Assembly (NCBI GenBank): GCA_949358305.1 | Contig: OX442318.1 | Location: 2,466,501-2,530,500, forward strand | Length of the DNA stretch: 64,000 nucleotides | Direction: 5' to 3' | Origin: Strigamia acuminata | Lineage: Eukaryota > Arthropoda > Chilopoda > Geophilomorpha > Linotaeniidae | Shown: positions 34,598 to 45,625 of the stretch, piece after piece | How positions within the stretch are numbered: position 1 is the stretch's first letter | Layout of the letters: every line of letters begins with the position of its first letter | Notes under the pieces: generated by a model | What the model saw: the letters and a program-made list of their open reading frames with translations, nothing else | The model's database searches: none | Told to the model about the DNA's origin: nothing | Program-made: the position numbers and the translations under genes

Positions 34598-34879
34598 TGT
34601 TGCAGGGTAAGTTAAGCTAGACTGGCACAACAAGGCTCAGTTTTGGACTTTTCACAAGAAAAGAAAAGGAGAAAGTTTTTCTGAAAAAAAAACAAGAAAT
34701 TCAATAAAAATAACAATAAAAGAAAAAAGAAAAAAAAACCGAGAAAGAGAAATAAAATAAAAATAAAAACCTACCTTCAACTTTATTTTTTTTTGTGGGT
34801 CTGCTACATTCTCCGTTTTTATTTAGTTTTCCAATTTTGTTTTATTTTTTTTAATTACAAAAATACATGTGCTGTATTC

Positions 34880-35686
34880 CCATATGGTTCAAAAATATAT
34901 TTTATAAGATATTGATTTTCATTGAATGCATTCCAAAATGTATACCATTTTGTGGAATTAAGAATATTATTTGTACATTAAATAATGCATTTCATAATTT
35001 AAAAAAAACATTTGAAAATACGTTTTTAATTTTCCGGTAATCTCCGGGAAATTATCCGGTAATCTCCGGGTAATTATCCGGTAATCTCAGGAGAATTATC
35101 CGATAATCTCCGAGTAATTTTCCGGTAATCTCCGGGTAATTTTCCAGGAATCTCCGAGTAATTTTCCGGTGATCTCCGGGTAATTATCCGGTAATCTCCG
35201 GGTAATTATCCGGTAATCTCCGGGTAATTATCCGGTAATCTCCGGGTAACCTCCCGATAATCTGCCGGTAATTGCCCAATAATCTCCCTGTTAATTTTGC
35301 GGTAACATCCTGGTAATATTGTGATAACTTCCTGGTAATCGCCCGATAATCTCCCCGTTAATTTTGCGGTAACATCCTGGTAATATCGCGATAACTTCCC
35401 GGTAATGTCCCGATAATCTGCCGGTAATGTCCCGATAATCTGCCAGTAATCTCCCTGGTAATGTTCCGATAATTACCAGGTAATTTCCCAGAAAATTGTA
35501 GCATTTCTTGTTGTTTGTTTGACAAATAATAATATTGGGAATGCATTTCATAATACATTTTACAAAATATATTATCATTTACAAACCAATAGCACGAAAA
35601 ATGTATTACAAAATGCATTCTTGCAAAACCCAATGCACTTCTAATTACATTGCAACATAATTTAAATGTATTTTTTAACCATATGA
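34880..35686 (+). repeat. 'CATATGG' dispersed element, copy D, carrying a VNTR
   Basis: Left end CATATGGTTCAAAAATATAT and right end TTTTTTAACCATATG are inverted. The blocks of copies A and C are present in order, but a 22-bp tandem array of about 465 bp lies between the left and right halves. Comparison with A and C gives the array-free arrangement directly. Confidence 0.8.
35031..35495 (+). repeat. VNTR of about 22-bp units (CCGGTAATCTCCGGGTAATTAT) inside copy D
   Basis: Roughly twenty units built from half-units of about 11 bp (TCCGGTAATC / TCCGGGTAAT). Units grade into 'CCCGATAATCTGCCGGTAAT' on the right. The array ends GGTAATTTCCCAGAAAATT, a junction similar to that of the 37-kb array. 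Confidence 0.9.
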
Positions 35687-37094
35687 GTTCACTCTTAAAA
35701 AGTTATTTGTAAATATTTTAATACAAAAAAAAATGAATTTTTTATATAAAATTAATAAAAAATATATGAAATGTTTTATTTCTTGATTGTTTGTGACCAA
35801 GATGAATTGTACTTTACAAAAAAAATATGTTTTTAAAAATAAATGATGAAAACTTTGTAAAACCAATTAACTTTTTTTCTTCTCAATACAGCCATTATCA
35901 TTGATTAATATTTCACCCCTAGAGGATGCAATTTTAGCAATGGCCTCTTCAAATCAATCACATGGTATATACAACCCCAGGCAAATCCCAACTCTCAAAA
36001 CAATTTGCTCAGTGTAGCATACAATGTTCAGCCATTTTCTTTCTTGCTGCAATAATCTTACAAATCAAAACACTTTACACCCAAATGTCAACCCAACAAT
36101 GAATAAATACATAAAACATTAGCCAAACCAATAGTGTCAAACTCTTGTGCTTTTGGCCTGGATATTCTGCATGTTCTGCCATCTAGTGGGCTACCAACAA
36201 AGCACTCAAGTTCCACAATTTAACACCAGATGGCCAGACATGTCACATGGTTGTTCATATTGAAAAAATAATTTTTTTAAGTAAAACTCTTAAAATTTGC
36301 CAAAGTTTGTTAAATTAGTCAAAATTTCTCTCAAAATTGATAAAAAATTTCTTTAAAAAATGGTAAAAATTCCTCTAAAAATGGTAAAAATTCCTGTGAA
36401 AATGGTAAAAATTCCTGTAAAAATTGGTAAAAATTCCTGCAAAAATTGGTAAAAATTTCTCAAAAAATTGGTAAAATTTCTTTAAAAAAATTCTCAAATT
36501 TGTTGAAATTAATCAATATTTTAAAAAATTGTGCATCAAAATTTATCCATTCAAACAACTCTTGAGAGAATTACAGCATACAAAGCAAACCCTTGATTAC
36601 TTGTTATGCCACGGCCTGAAACTTCATCTCGACCACTAAAATCGATGCAACAAACATGGAATAACAGCCAACACAAAAACCTGTATGTATATATTTGTTT
36701 ATCCCATCATTCCAAGCAGGCCACTAAAAACAGGATGCATTCAACAAACCACTCCAAGTAATTACTTTTTCTGTTTAACAAAACGCCATTGGATTCAATG
36801 CCAGAAAACCCTGTGGGGCCACTAGGCGCAAACACTTTGCCCCCTCTCCACACTCACCCCATGCAGATCGTAGTAATTGATGCCAAGTAACAAAACAAGA
36901 AAGTTTAACACGAAAACCTAAATGCTTATTCACTCCTGCTATGGCTAGCCTGCAGGGCCTCAATCTGCAACTACTGTAATACCGAGATTAAGAGTCGCAC
37001 TTGAATAGTAACCGCCCATGAATTGTAGTCACAGCCAAAAGTCGCGATTATAGCCAACCTTAAATAAAAATTCCAGATATTACTGGATGCAGTT
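35687..37094. other. Non-coding; one small array
   Basis: At about 36290-36490 there are units of AAAAATTCCTGTAAAAATTG (17-20 bp). The remainder shows no exon. Confidence 0.5.
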
Positions 37095-37785
37095 TTATTT
37101 TCCCGGTAATTTCCTGGTAATTTCCGGGTAATTTTCTGGAAACCTCCCGGTAACTTCATCGTAATCTCCCGATAATCTGTCGATAATCTCCTGATAACCT
37201 GCGGTAATCTCCCGATAATCTGCTGGTAATCTCTCGATAATCTGCCGGTAATCTCCCGATAATCTGCCAGTAATCTCCCGATAATCTGCCGGTTATCTCT
37301 CGATAATCTGCCGGTAATCTCCCAATAATCTGCCGGTAATCTCCCGATAATCTGCCGGTAATCTCTCGATAATCTGCCTGTACTCTCCCGATAATCTGCC
37401 GAAAATCTCCACAGTAATTCTCCGGTAACATCCCAGTAACTTCCCGATAATGTCCCAATAATCTGCCAGTAATCTCCTCGGTAACTTTCCGGTAATTACC
37501 AGGTAACTTTCCGGTAATTACCAGGTAACTTTCCGGTAATTACCAGGTAACTTTCCGGTAATTACCAGGTAACTTTCCGGTAATTACCAGGTAACTTTCC
37601 GGTAATTACCAGGTAACTTTCCGGTAATTACCAGGTAACTTTCCGGTAATTACCAGGTAATTTTCCGGTAATTACCAGGTAACTTTCCGGTAATTACCAG
37701 GTAACTTTCCGGTAATTACCAGGTAACTTTCCGGTAATTACCAGGTAACTTTCCGGTAATTACCAGGTAATTTCCCAATAAGTTT
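37095..37785 (+). repeat. VNTR of 22-bp units (TTCCGGTAATTACCAGGTAACT), related to the 35-kb array
   Basis: The left half is variable (CCCGATAATCTGCCGGTAAT). The right half, from about 37485, is a highly regular run of about thirteen 22-bp units, each containing the palindrome GGTAATTACC. Unit sequence and right-hand junction (GGTAATTTCCCAATAAG) match the array at 35031-35495, so the two share an origin. Confidence 0.93.
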
Positions 37786-38189
37786 TAGCGCTGCTTGTTG
37801 CATCCTCAATAACTTTCAGTTTAACTGCTAAGTCGTTCAATCGCTTTGGCGGCATGTTACATTAAACAAACAAAAAACAAACATAACACATTGCTCCTGA
37901 TCATTACTACAATCAACATGTTTACGTGCCCAACAAATGCATTCTTGTGACTTCCAGACCAAACCAAGTACCATTTTTGCACCTAAAAAGCACTTTTTAA
38001 AATAAAAAATTTTCCACCGATCAAAGGGAATGCCAGAGCCTCCACATCCTCCACAGTCTAACTAACGCCAGTAACTGAAATTTGATTGATGCAAAATGAT
38101 ACACGATGGTGCATTGTATACTTGATGACTGTTTTGATATAAATGCTGAGATCTTGCACATCACAATTGGCTGCAACCACAACCAATAA

Positions 38190-38380
38190 TCAAAGAAGAG
38201 TCATTTTGCCCAGATTCTCTTTAATGATTGTGTCCATTACCACCTGGAACACAACTTGCACATTTGATGTGTCTGTAGCTGTGGTGTAATGAGGGTATAT
38301 CACTTTAGTGGAGTTTCTGTTCAACGATTGAAACCGATGCTGAATAAAGAGGGCAGCACCATCTGTGTCGTATTCAGGTC
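38190..38380 (-). CDS. G-protein alpha subunit, last coding exon (G5 motif and stop)
   Basis: Acceptor GATTTGTTGCAG precedes base 38380; TGA stop at 38192-38190. It encodes 62 residues including GAALFIQHRFQSLN, then YPHYTTATDTSNVQ, VVFQVVMDTIIKEN and a final LGKMTLL. TTATD is the G5 guanine-recognition motif, and the terminal helix is the receptor-contact region. The first two bases complete the Gly codon left by the exon ending at 39543. There is no Cys at position -4, so pertussis-toxin-type modification seen in Gi/o proteins is not expected. The class cannot be settled by eye: the tail is not a typical Gi, Gs, Gq or G12 ending, and a Gv-type subunit is possible. Confidence 0.93.
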
Positions 38381-38930
38381 CTGCAACAAATCGGTGCTAA
38401 ATTTCAACACTTTGCGCAACAAACTGCCGCAAAGTGCATTACGTAGCAACCAAAAACGACGTAAACACAAACTTCGATACACCGGAAGATGAATCGAAAG
38501 AAAATAGGAGAAAACTACCACCAGGGGAAAAAATGTAAAATAAATTCCGTTTGTTTAATTCACCTCAATTTTGCTATTTGCATTGAAAAATCGTAGCACG
38601 TGATTTTTCTACCGGTCTAATTGGCTATTAAAATATCCGTGCTGAGTACCGGTATGAAAATCAATTCACCTTGAGCATTTAATTAATCAGTAAAGTTAGC
38701 TTCACCGACCAATTAGCGTTCGCGCCTCGAATTCTTCATGCAAATTGTTCGGGGCCAGAGAATTAAGTGGGATTTACGAGATGCTAATATTTTGCATTAA
38801 AAAAAGCTGGTAATTTCCTGAGAAAAATCAATGGTAAAATTCGAACCATTTTATAAATATCAAAGTGTATTAATGTGATTAAGACGAATGTGTTGGCATA
38901 ACAATCAATATGTTTTCACCTAAAAATGGT

Positions 38931-39395
38931 TTGGTCTAAAATTGAATATTGTGGTCTAAAATTGAATATTTTGGTCTGAAATTGAATATTTTGGTCTGAA
39001 ATTGAATATTTTGGTCTAAAATTGAATATTTTGGTCTAAAATTGAATATTTTGGTCTAAAATTGAATATTTTGGTCTAAAATGGAATATTTTGGTCTAAA
39101 ATGGAATATTTTGGTCTAAAATTAAATATTTTGGTCTAAAATTAAATATTTTACTCTAAAATTGAATATTTTGGTCTAAAATTGAATATTGTGGTCTAAA
39201 ATTGAATATTTTGGTCTAAAATTGAATATTTTGGTCTAAAATTGAAAATTTTGGTCTGAAATTGAATATTTTGGTCTAAAATTGAATGTTTTGGCCTAGA
39301 ATTAAAAATTTTGGCAAAAAATTGAATTATTTTTACCTAAATTTGAATATTTTGACGTAGAATTGAATATTTTGTCTTAAAATTGAACGTTTTCC
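38931..39395 (+). repeat. Tandem array, 20-bp unit (TTGGTCTAAAATTGAATATT)
   Basis: About twenty units, in the intron before the last G-alpha exon, with sporadic substitutions and more divergence at the right end. Confidence 0.95.
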
Positions 39396-39542
39396 CATTA
39401 AAAAGATCGATTTTGTAAACATTCTCTTGAAGTCACTTAGCCATAATGGATTTCAACCCATAATCAAACAATTGAGACGAATTAAACTCAAAGAAAAGAA
39501 GCCCAAAGTTCATAACCCAAATCAAACAAAACAATAACTCAC

Positions 39543-39630
39543 CTTTATAATCCTTGAAGTAATAATGCAAATGTCTGCCCGAATAAATTATCTTTTCTCT
39601 GAACAAGTCCAATTTATTCAAAAATAAAAT
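39543..39630 (-). CDS. G-protein alpha subunit exon with NKLD (G4) motif
   Basis: An 88-base exon with acceptor ATTTTGTTTAG-like sequence and donor AAAG|GTGAGT. It encodes ILFLNKLDLFREKI followed by IYSGRHLHYYFKDYK. NKLD is the G4 motif that confers guanine specificity. It starts in phase 0, matching the exon ending at 39707, and ends with one base of a Gly codon completed at 38380. The 'SGRHL' after the motif differs from the KSPL of Gi proteins. Confidence 0.93.
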
Positions 39631-39706
39631 CTAAACAAAAAATTAAAAAAATCAAAAATTAAAAATTAATTAAAAACAAAATAAACAATGTAAATGAATA
39701 TTCTAC

Positions 39707-39778
39707 CAATGACGTTGCGCAGAAAAATCTATTATTACAAATCTGTGAAAACAAGCCGAGACTTTCCTCCATCCTGTT
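39707..39778 (-). CDS. G-protein alpha subunit, 72-base exon (NRMEESL)
   Basis: Acceptor TTCTTCAATTTCAG and donor TTG|GTAGAA. It encodes NRMEESLGLFSQICNNRFF then CATSL, 24 codons, phase 0 at both ends. This matches the NRMxESLxLFxxICNNxxFxxTS block of G-alpha subunits exactly between the DVGGQ and NKLD exons. The donor GTAGAA is weaker than the others. Confidence 0.9.
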
Positions 39779-40042
39779 CTGAAATTGAAGAAATAAATGA
39801 ACAAAAAATTCATTAAAATCGTTGTCAAAAATTATTTGCGATAAATTTAAGACGGGATTAGTGATCTACAAGAGAAACCTCGGTTATTTACTTTCCATTT
39901 CAATCAGATAAAAACGCGCTCAAACACTCTTGAGTGAAGCTTGATTCAAACAAACACGAGAACTGCAGTTTTGTTTGTTCATACACTGCGCCATGCAGTG
40001 GCAAATCGAGAAACTTATTTAAAATTATGAATCAAGCTTTTC

Positions 40043-40600
40043 TGCGTCAAAAACTGCATTAATTGCATCGAAAACTGCATTAAATGCATCAAAAATGTAT
40101 TAATGCATCATAAACTGCAAAAAATGCATCAAAAACTGCCAAAAATGCATCAAAAACTGCCAAAATGGATCAAAAAATGCAAAAAATGCATCAAAACTGC
40201 AACAAATGCATCAAAAAGTGCATCAAATGCATCAAAAACTGCACAAAATGCATCAAAAAATGCATCAAAAAATGCATCAAAAATGCATCAAAAATGCATC
40301 AAAAAATGCATAAAAAATGCATAAAAAAATGCATAAAAAAATGCATAAAAAACAGTAAAAAAAATGCATCAAAAACTGTAAAAAATGCACCAAAAACTGA
40401 AAAAAAATGCATCAAAAACTGTAAAAATGCATCAAAAACTGAAAAAAATGCATCAAAAACTATATTAATGCATCAAAATTGCACTATGGCATCCAAAAGG
40501 TGCATTTTTTGGGAAAAATGCATTTTTGCATCCAAAAAGCGCATTCATTCAAGCAAAAATTCATTTTTACATCCAAAAATTGCAATTATACATTGCCCCT
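40043..40600 (+). repeat. Tandem array of TGCATCAAAAA-type units
   Basis: Units of 12-22 bp with TGCATCAAAAACTGCAAAAA variants, in the G-alpha intron between the exons at 40973 and 39778. The Lys/Met/His-rich frames on the plus strand are artefacts. Confidence 0.93.
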
Positions 40601-40972
40601 TTATTTAACCTAAAAAGGAATTCATAAACTGTACCTAAAGTGCATTGTCTTTACAAAATTGCATATTTCATTTAAAAAAAAAAAAAGTTGCCTCTGGCAC
40701 ATCCGACTTAAATTGATTGAAAAATTGTTTACCAATCTTTGCCAGTGCAATAAAGCTGCCGCAAGAATGCTTGCAAAGGATGAAATGAGAGTGCAACTTT
40801 TATCAAGATAGTGCCTTGCACTGACCCCACTAATGATGACTGAAAATAGCATCTTTCTCCCAAAGTCACGACTACACTATCAATTGCACTCAATGTCAGC
40901 AAAAATGAATTTCGCCCGCGATTCCCGCACACAGATGGCGCCACCAGCTCGACACAACCCAATCACACTTAC

Positions 40973-41102
40973 AGCGGTCGGATCTTCATTCACTGCCATG
41001 TCATAACAGCTGAGCGCGACCACAAACAGCAGCGCCCGCACATCATCAAAACAGTAAATCCATTTCCGTCGCTCGGATCTTTGACCACCGACGTCAAACA
41101 TC
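40973..41102 (-). CDS. G-protein alpha subunit exon with DVGGQ (G3, switch II)
   Basis: A 130-base exon with acceptor TTATTTTTAG and donor GCT|GTAAGT. It encodes [20 protein letters not shown], then [24 protein letters not shown] is the G3 motif; the switch II segment (QRSERRKW) is intact, including the Gln needed for GTP hydrolysis. The first base completes the previous codon; the last codon is complete, joining in phase 0 to the exon at 39778. Exons for the amino-terminal half (P-loop, helical domain, switch I) were not found in the window. The acceptor's pyrimidine tract is part of a (TTTA)n microsatellite. Confidence 0.93.
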
Positions 41103-41103
41103 C

Positions 41104-41104
<1 letters not shown>

Positions 41105-41152
<48 letters not shown>

Positions 41153-41154
41153 AT
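41105..41154 (+). repeat. (AAAT)n microsatellite at a G-alpha 3' splice site
   Basis: About twelve repeats immediately upstream, in gene orientation, of the acceptor of the 40973-41102 exon. In gene sense it reads (TTTA)n and supplies the U-rich tract. Confidence 0.95.
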
Positions 41155-41265
41155 GTTTTTAATTTTACTACCGTTGTTGCACATTAAATGTCAATTGTGT
41201 AGTTTGCTCAAAATAACTCACATTATGATAATTAATATAAGAAGAGTACTATTCTTAACACCTAG

Positions 41266-41560
41266 GACGATTAACTACAGGACTTCCCATCCGCCATTTT
41301 TTTTAGTCTTAAGTTCTCCATCTGTCGTCGCAATGTTAAAACTTTTTGCGAGCACATTGCGGACAACTGACATCTCGTATTTACATTTTGTGCAGACATT
41401 TTTACATAGTTCAATTTAATTTAACGTTTAAATTCAGACATTTTTTTTAACTTTAACCCGCAAAAATGTTTAACATTGCAATGACAGATGGCTCTTACTT
41501 CGCCACAATCACAGAACAAAATCGCTCCAAATTCTAACAATAACTGTCTTGCTCATAAGT
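41266..41560 (+). repeat. Dispersed repeat, copy 1, with internal inverted repeat
   Basis: Shares GGACGATTAAC.ACAGGACTT and CCCATCC.CCATTTTTT with 48634-48870, and a later 'ATCACA..ACA.AATCGC' block. Within it, CCATCTGTCGTCGCAATGTT and its approximate inverse about 130 bp downstream suggest a small foldback element. Confidence 0.65.
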
Positions 41561-41575
41561 GATTCGCAGTAAAGG

Positions 41576-42425
41576 TAAGCTTAGGTTCACACTTGTGTTC
41601 ACACTAGACGCAATGCAAGAAAACTGACGCGAATTTCTGCTTCAAACTCCAAGTTGAAGTAAGCGACGCAACGCAAGGAAAAGACTTGCGGCCAACTAGG
41701 GTTTCTGTTTTCCCACCTTTTTGGAATTCTCGGTTCCCGGTACCAAAATGGCCGGTACTCCCGGGATATCGGTACCTCCGGAAAATCGGTACTCCCAGGA
41801 CTAAAAAAAATCAGGCGAAAGGCGACAAAAAATTGAAAAAAAAATGGCCATTTTCCGTCAAGAATGGCCATCTTTAGCCATTTTTCATGGCATAATGGCT
41901 ATTTTCCGTGAAAAATGACTGTTTCGTCAAGAATGGCCGTTTTCCCTCAAAAATGGCCACTTTTAGCCATTTTTAGCCATTTCCTATGGTAAAAGTGGCT
42001 GTTTTTTGTCAAAAATGGCCATTTTCATCATTGAAACGTAACAAAATGTAACGTTTTGATGAGGAAAATGACGTTTCAGCAACGAATTTTTGACGAAACC
42101 AGTTTTTCTCAAATTTCCCGGTTCCCGGTACCGTGATTTCTCACCAGGTTTCCCGGTACCGAAACCCTACAGCCAACCAATCACTATCTACTCCCCTGTT
42201 TGCCACATGCAAACAGGCCACCATTTTCGGATTCTGGAACTAGTTTTAGAACTAGATCCAATTCCTGGTTTCATTGAAACCATCTGATTGGCCAGACGCA
42301 ATATCAATTGTTTCAGCTCTGTTCACACGTGCCCTACAGTGTGACCAGACTCTGCGTAGCGTTTGACTAATCTTTTCTTGGGTTGCGTTGTCCCTAGTGT
42401 GAACACAAGTGTGAACTTAGCTTAA
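41576..42425. mobile_element. MITE with 'GTTCACACTTGTGTTCACAC' termini, holding a nested element
   Basis: Terminal inverted repeats of about 30 bp (left ...GGTTCACACTTGTGTTCACA, right inverse ...AGTTCACACTTGTGTTCACA). A second element at about 41697-42171 begins TAGGGTTTC and ends GAAACCCTA, with GGTACCGGGAA words near both ends and GCCAAC on both sides. Its centre repeats 'AAAAATGGCC' and 'GCCATTTTT' words. No coding frame. Confidence 0.75.
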
Positions 42426-44480
42426 CGATTGTTCACCGTGCTGATCACCTGTTCACATTAGAACACAGAAGCTAAGTGGTATTAGGTTTGATCAGAATAA
42501 GTTTTCGCTATGAGTTTGTATGAGTTTTAGCAAATCGCTAGTGCTTTTCTTTTGGTGTTTTTCACAATTGAATAATGCAATTACAAGGTGCTTAATATGT
42601 ACAATGGTTCTTCCAGTTTTTGCTTTTTTTTAAAATAGATTTTCTTGAAAATGGTAACTCCAGTTGAATTAACCCTAAAAACCATTGGAAAAAGAAGCAA
42701 GAAAGAAAAAAAAGTCAAGTGAAAAGCCGAAAGAAAGAGAAATTTCTTCAGACAAAAAGAATTGGATAACTGGATTTCACTGATTGCTGAGGTGCACCTA
42801 TTGAATCAGATTGATTGATTTCCATTGTAGTTCCTTGAAACCATAGTCGAAATGAAAGAAAAAAAATGAAATAAAAGGGACAAATTTGTTTAGTGAATAA
42901 AATATCAAAGTTGAGTCAACAAAACAAACACACACTTTTTATTTTACACATTTAAAACAATTCAATTTTTTCCCTATTAGCTGCATTAGAAAATCAATTA
43001 TTTATTTACAGAGTAAACCAGACACAAGCTCATTCAAAATAGATGTCCCAATTAAAAACATGGAGAATGTTATAAAAATCCAGAGGATTTTCAATTTCAT
43101 GAAGATTCTGGCGCCGTCGGCTTCTTTTGAGTGGCACTGCTTTGCCTCACACAAAAGCCGTCAACTCGAGTTAATTTTCAACCAATTAATCCATTTTGAA
43201 ATTTTAAGTGCAGCAACCTTAACCAAATAATCCACTAATTCTCATTGGTCAGTGGGCACATTACTTGCCGGCTTCCTCAAAAAGTTTCGATAACTTATCC
43301 GACAACTGATTTATTTTATTGAAAGATGGCGCTGACCACATTAGAGCGTTCCAACTAACAATAGACGATTTCCACAATACCCAAGCGCGCTCTAGTGGTA
43401 GTGATTGAAACTTATAATATTTGAAAATGAGGCAGTGACTAAGTTCATGTCCGACATAAACGTATTATTTTCATGACGCGCTGTGATTGGTTGAGATCTA
43501 TCGATGTCGATTTGTTTCCTCAACACACGTTTTCTCGAAACGATGTTTTCGAAGTTTTACCTTCTTTTTTTCCTAGTTTTTTCTTCTTTAAACTGCACAT
43601 AAAAAGTTGTTGCAACAATGCTACATTAATGAAATAGATTCTCCACTTTAAATTTCCTATATAAATTCATCGACAAATATCCTTAAATCCACATAGGTAG
43701 TCATTTTTTCTTTTTATAAAAAAAAATATGGATTTCTCTTTAATAATTTAATAATTTTCTTCTATCTCCAGTTAATTATCTTAAGAAAGTTAAGTGTGCA
43801 AAAAAAAATGAATATAATAGGAAATGATCTCAAGTTGAAATCTGGAGGAAAAAACTGTTTTATTAACAAAGGAGTGTAGACAAAGATAGGAACAGTAATC
43901 ACTATTAGAAAATGAAGACTGTGATGGATCCTCATCTAGATTGCCAAGGGATGAAGTGAGAGAAAGAAAAAAAATAACACTTTTTAATTTTTCTCATACT
44001 GCAATGCAGCTCCTCATTAATTTAAAAAGCAGACTCCATTACTTTTTCTTGAAGCAGTTAAAATAAAAAGTAGCGGAGGAAGAAATTAAGTAGGGAAGAA
44101 ATGCACTTAAGAGAATGTTCAATTGGAATAGTCAAAGTCATATAATAAAAACATTATTAGATTTTTTTTCTGCTTTTTGTGCAAATTGTACATAAATCAG
44201 AAATCACTTTTCTTAATTTCAGTTTTTATTAGAATTTTTTTCTCTTCTTGTTTCAGATTAGTTTTTAAGATGTTTTTAAATTATTTAACATGTCAATTGA
44301 AGATTTGAATAATTAATTTTAGTTTTTTTTTAGAATTTTCTTTTTTATTTATGTGAAGAGGAATTGATTAATTAATTAAATGTCTCAAATCAAAACTCAT
44401 GAATTTCAATAAATTTTAAAGTAGAAAAATTGTGGCAGCATGTTCTAGAATATTCTGATCTTTAAATTAAAATATTTTCT
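42426..44480. other. Non-coding, no feature assigned
   Basis: If the G-alpha gene extends upstream, this is intron. I searched for the preceding exon (TTGIxE motif) and found none. Confidence 0.35.
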
Positions 44481-44830
44481 AAATTGTAAAGAAATTTTCA
44501 TGAATTGAAAAAAAAATTTCTAAATAGTAAAAAAAAAATTCTAATTTGTAAAAAAAAAATTCTAAATTGTAAAAAAATTATCTAAATTGTAAAAAAAGTT
44601 TTCTGAATTCAAAAGAAATTATTCTAAATTATAAAGAAAATTTCTAAATTCTAAAAAAAAAAATTCTAAATTGTAAAAAAAATTCTATATTATAAAAAAA
44701 ATTCTAAATTCTAAAAAAAATAATTATAAAATGTAAAAAAAAAATTGTCTAAATTGTAAAGAAATTTTTCTGAATTCAAAAGAAATAATTCTAAATTCTA
44801 AAAAAAAAATTCCAAACATGAGATAAAAAT
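44481..44830 (+). repeat. Degenerate AT array (TTCTAAATTGTAAAAAAAA)
   Basis: About fifteen units of 17-20 bp with variable A-tract length. Confidence 0.85.
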
Positions 44831-45625
44831 CCCTAAACCAAAAAATATCGAAAATAGAAAAATAACCCAAACTCCTAATCTCCGCTAATAAAATTACTAC
44901 TTTCAAACAGCACTTAATGTTTGTTGCTGTATTTAAAATTCAATTACCCCTCCCAATATTTCTAAACCAAGTAAACAAAATCTAATTACATTTCCACTCC
45001 CTTGTAATCAAATCAATAAAAAAGAAAACATGAATAAAAAGACACAATGCAATACATCACCTTTACAACCATCAACTCTGCTAACACTATTTCTTCTCAT
45101 ATGTAGACTCAGTTTCCATGGAAACCAACAAATAAGATGGTTTAGTGAGGACATTTTACTGGGCACAGGCAAGCATGGGAGTGAGTCACAGACAGGAAGC
45201 TGAGGAAGTCAGCTTCAATAGATTAATGGACTCAAAATGGAAGAAAAGAAGAAGAAGAAGAAAACGTCAACAAAGTAGGCTTAGTTGTTTTGCAATTTAA
45301 TATGAAAATGGGAGTGGATTTGTGCACGGTGCAAGGGAAAAGTGAGTTGCAGGACTTTCAACTTTCAGTTTTTTAATGGTCTTTATTCAGCTTAAAAGCT
45401 TTGAGAAAAAAATAGATGAAATTTTTAATGTATTTCTTGAAACAAAAACATTTAGCTGCAAAGCTGCTGCCATAAAACTCCTGGCTGCTGTGTGATTATG
45501 AAAGTTGTTGTCATAGCTAGAAATGTTGAGCAAACTCTCATTGCTTCAGTTGGTAAATAAAAACAAATATTTGGCTATTTAGTTTTTGTGCAAATGATCT
45601 CAGTGCCACCTAGAATTATCAACAG
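44831..45625. other. Non-coding, no feature seen
   Basis: Includes a short GAA-type run at about 45245-45262. No exon seen. Confidence 0.4.

Noticed and set aside
35031-37785. Possible CRISPR-like array
   Set aside because: Units are contiguous without unique spacers and the genome is eukaryotic; these are VNTRs.
40103-40608. Lys/Met/His-rich frame of 147 codons
   Set aside because: Translation of the TGCATCAAAAA array in a G-alpha intron.
43330-43400. Minus-strand GIVEI reading as the missing upstream G-alpha exon
   Set aside because: The surrounding residues do not match the switch I region, and no suitable splice sites are present.
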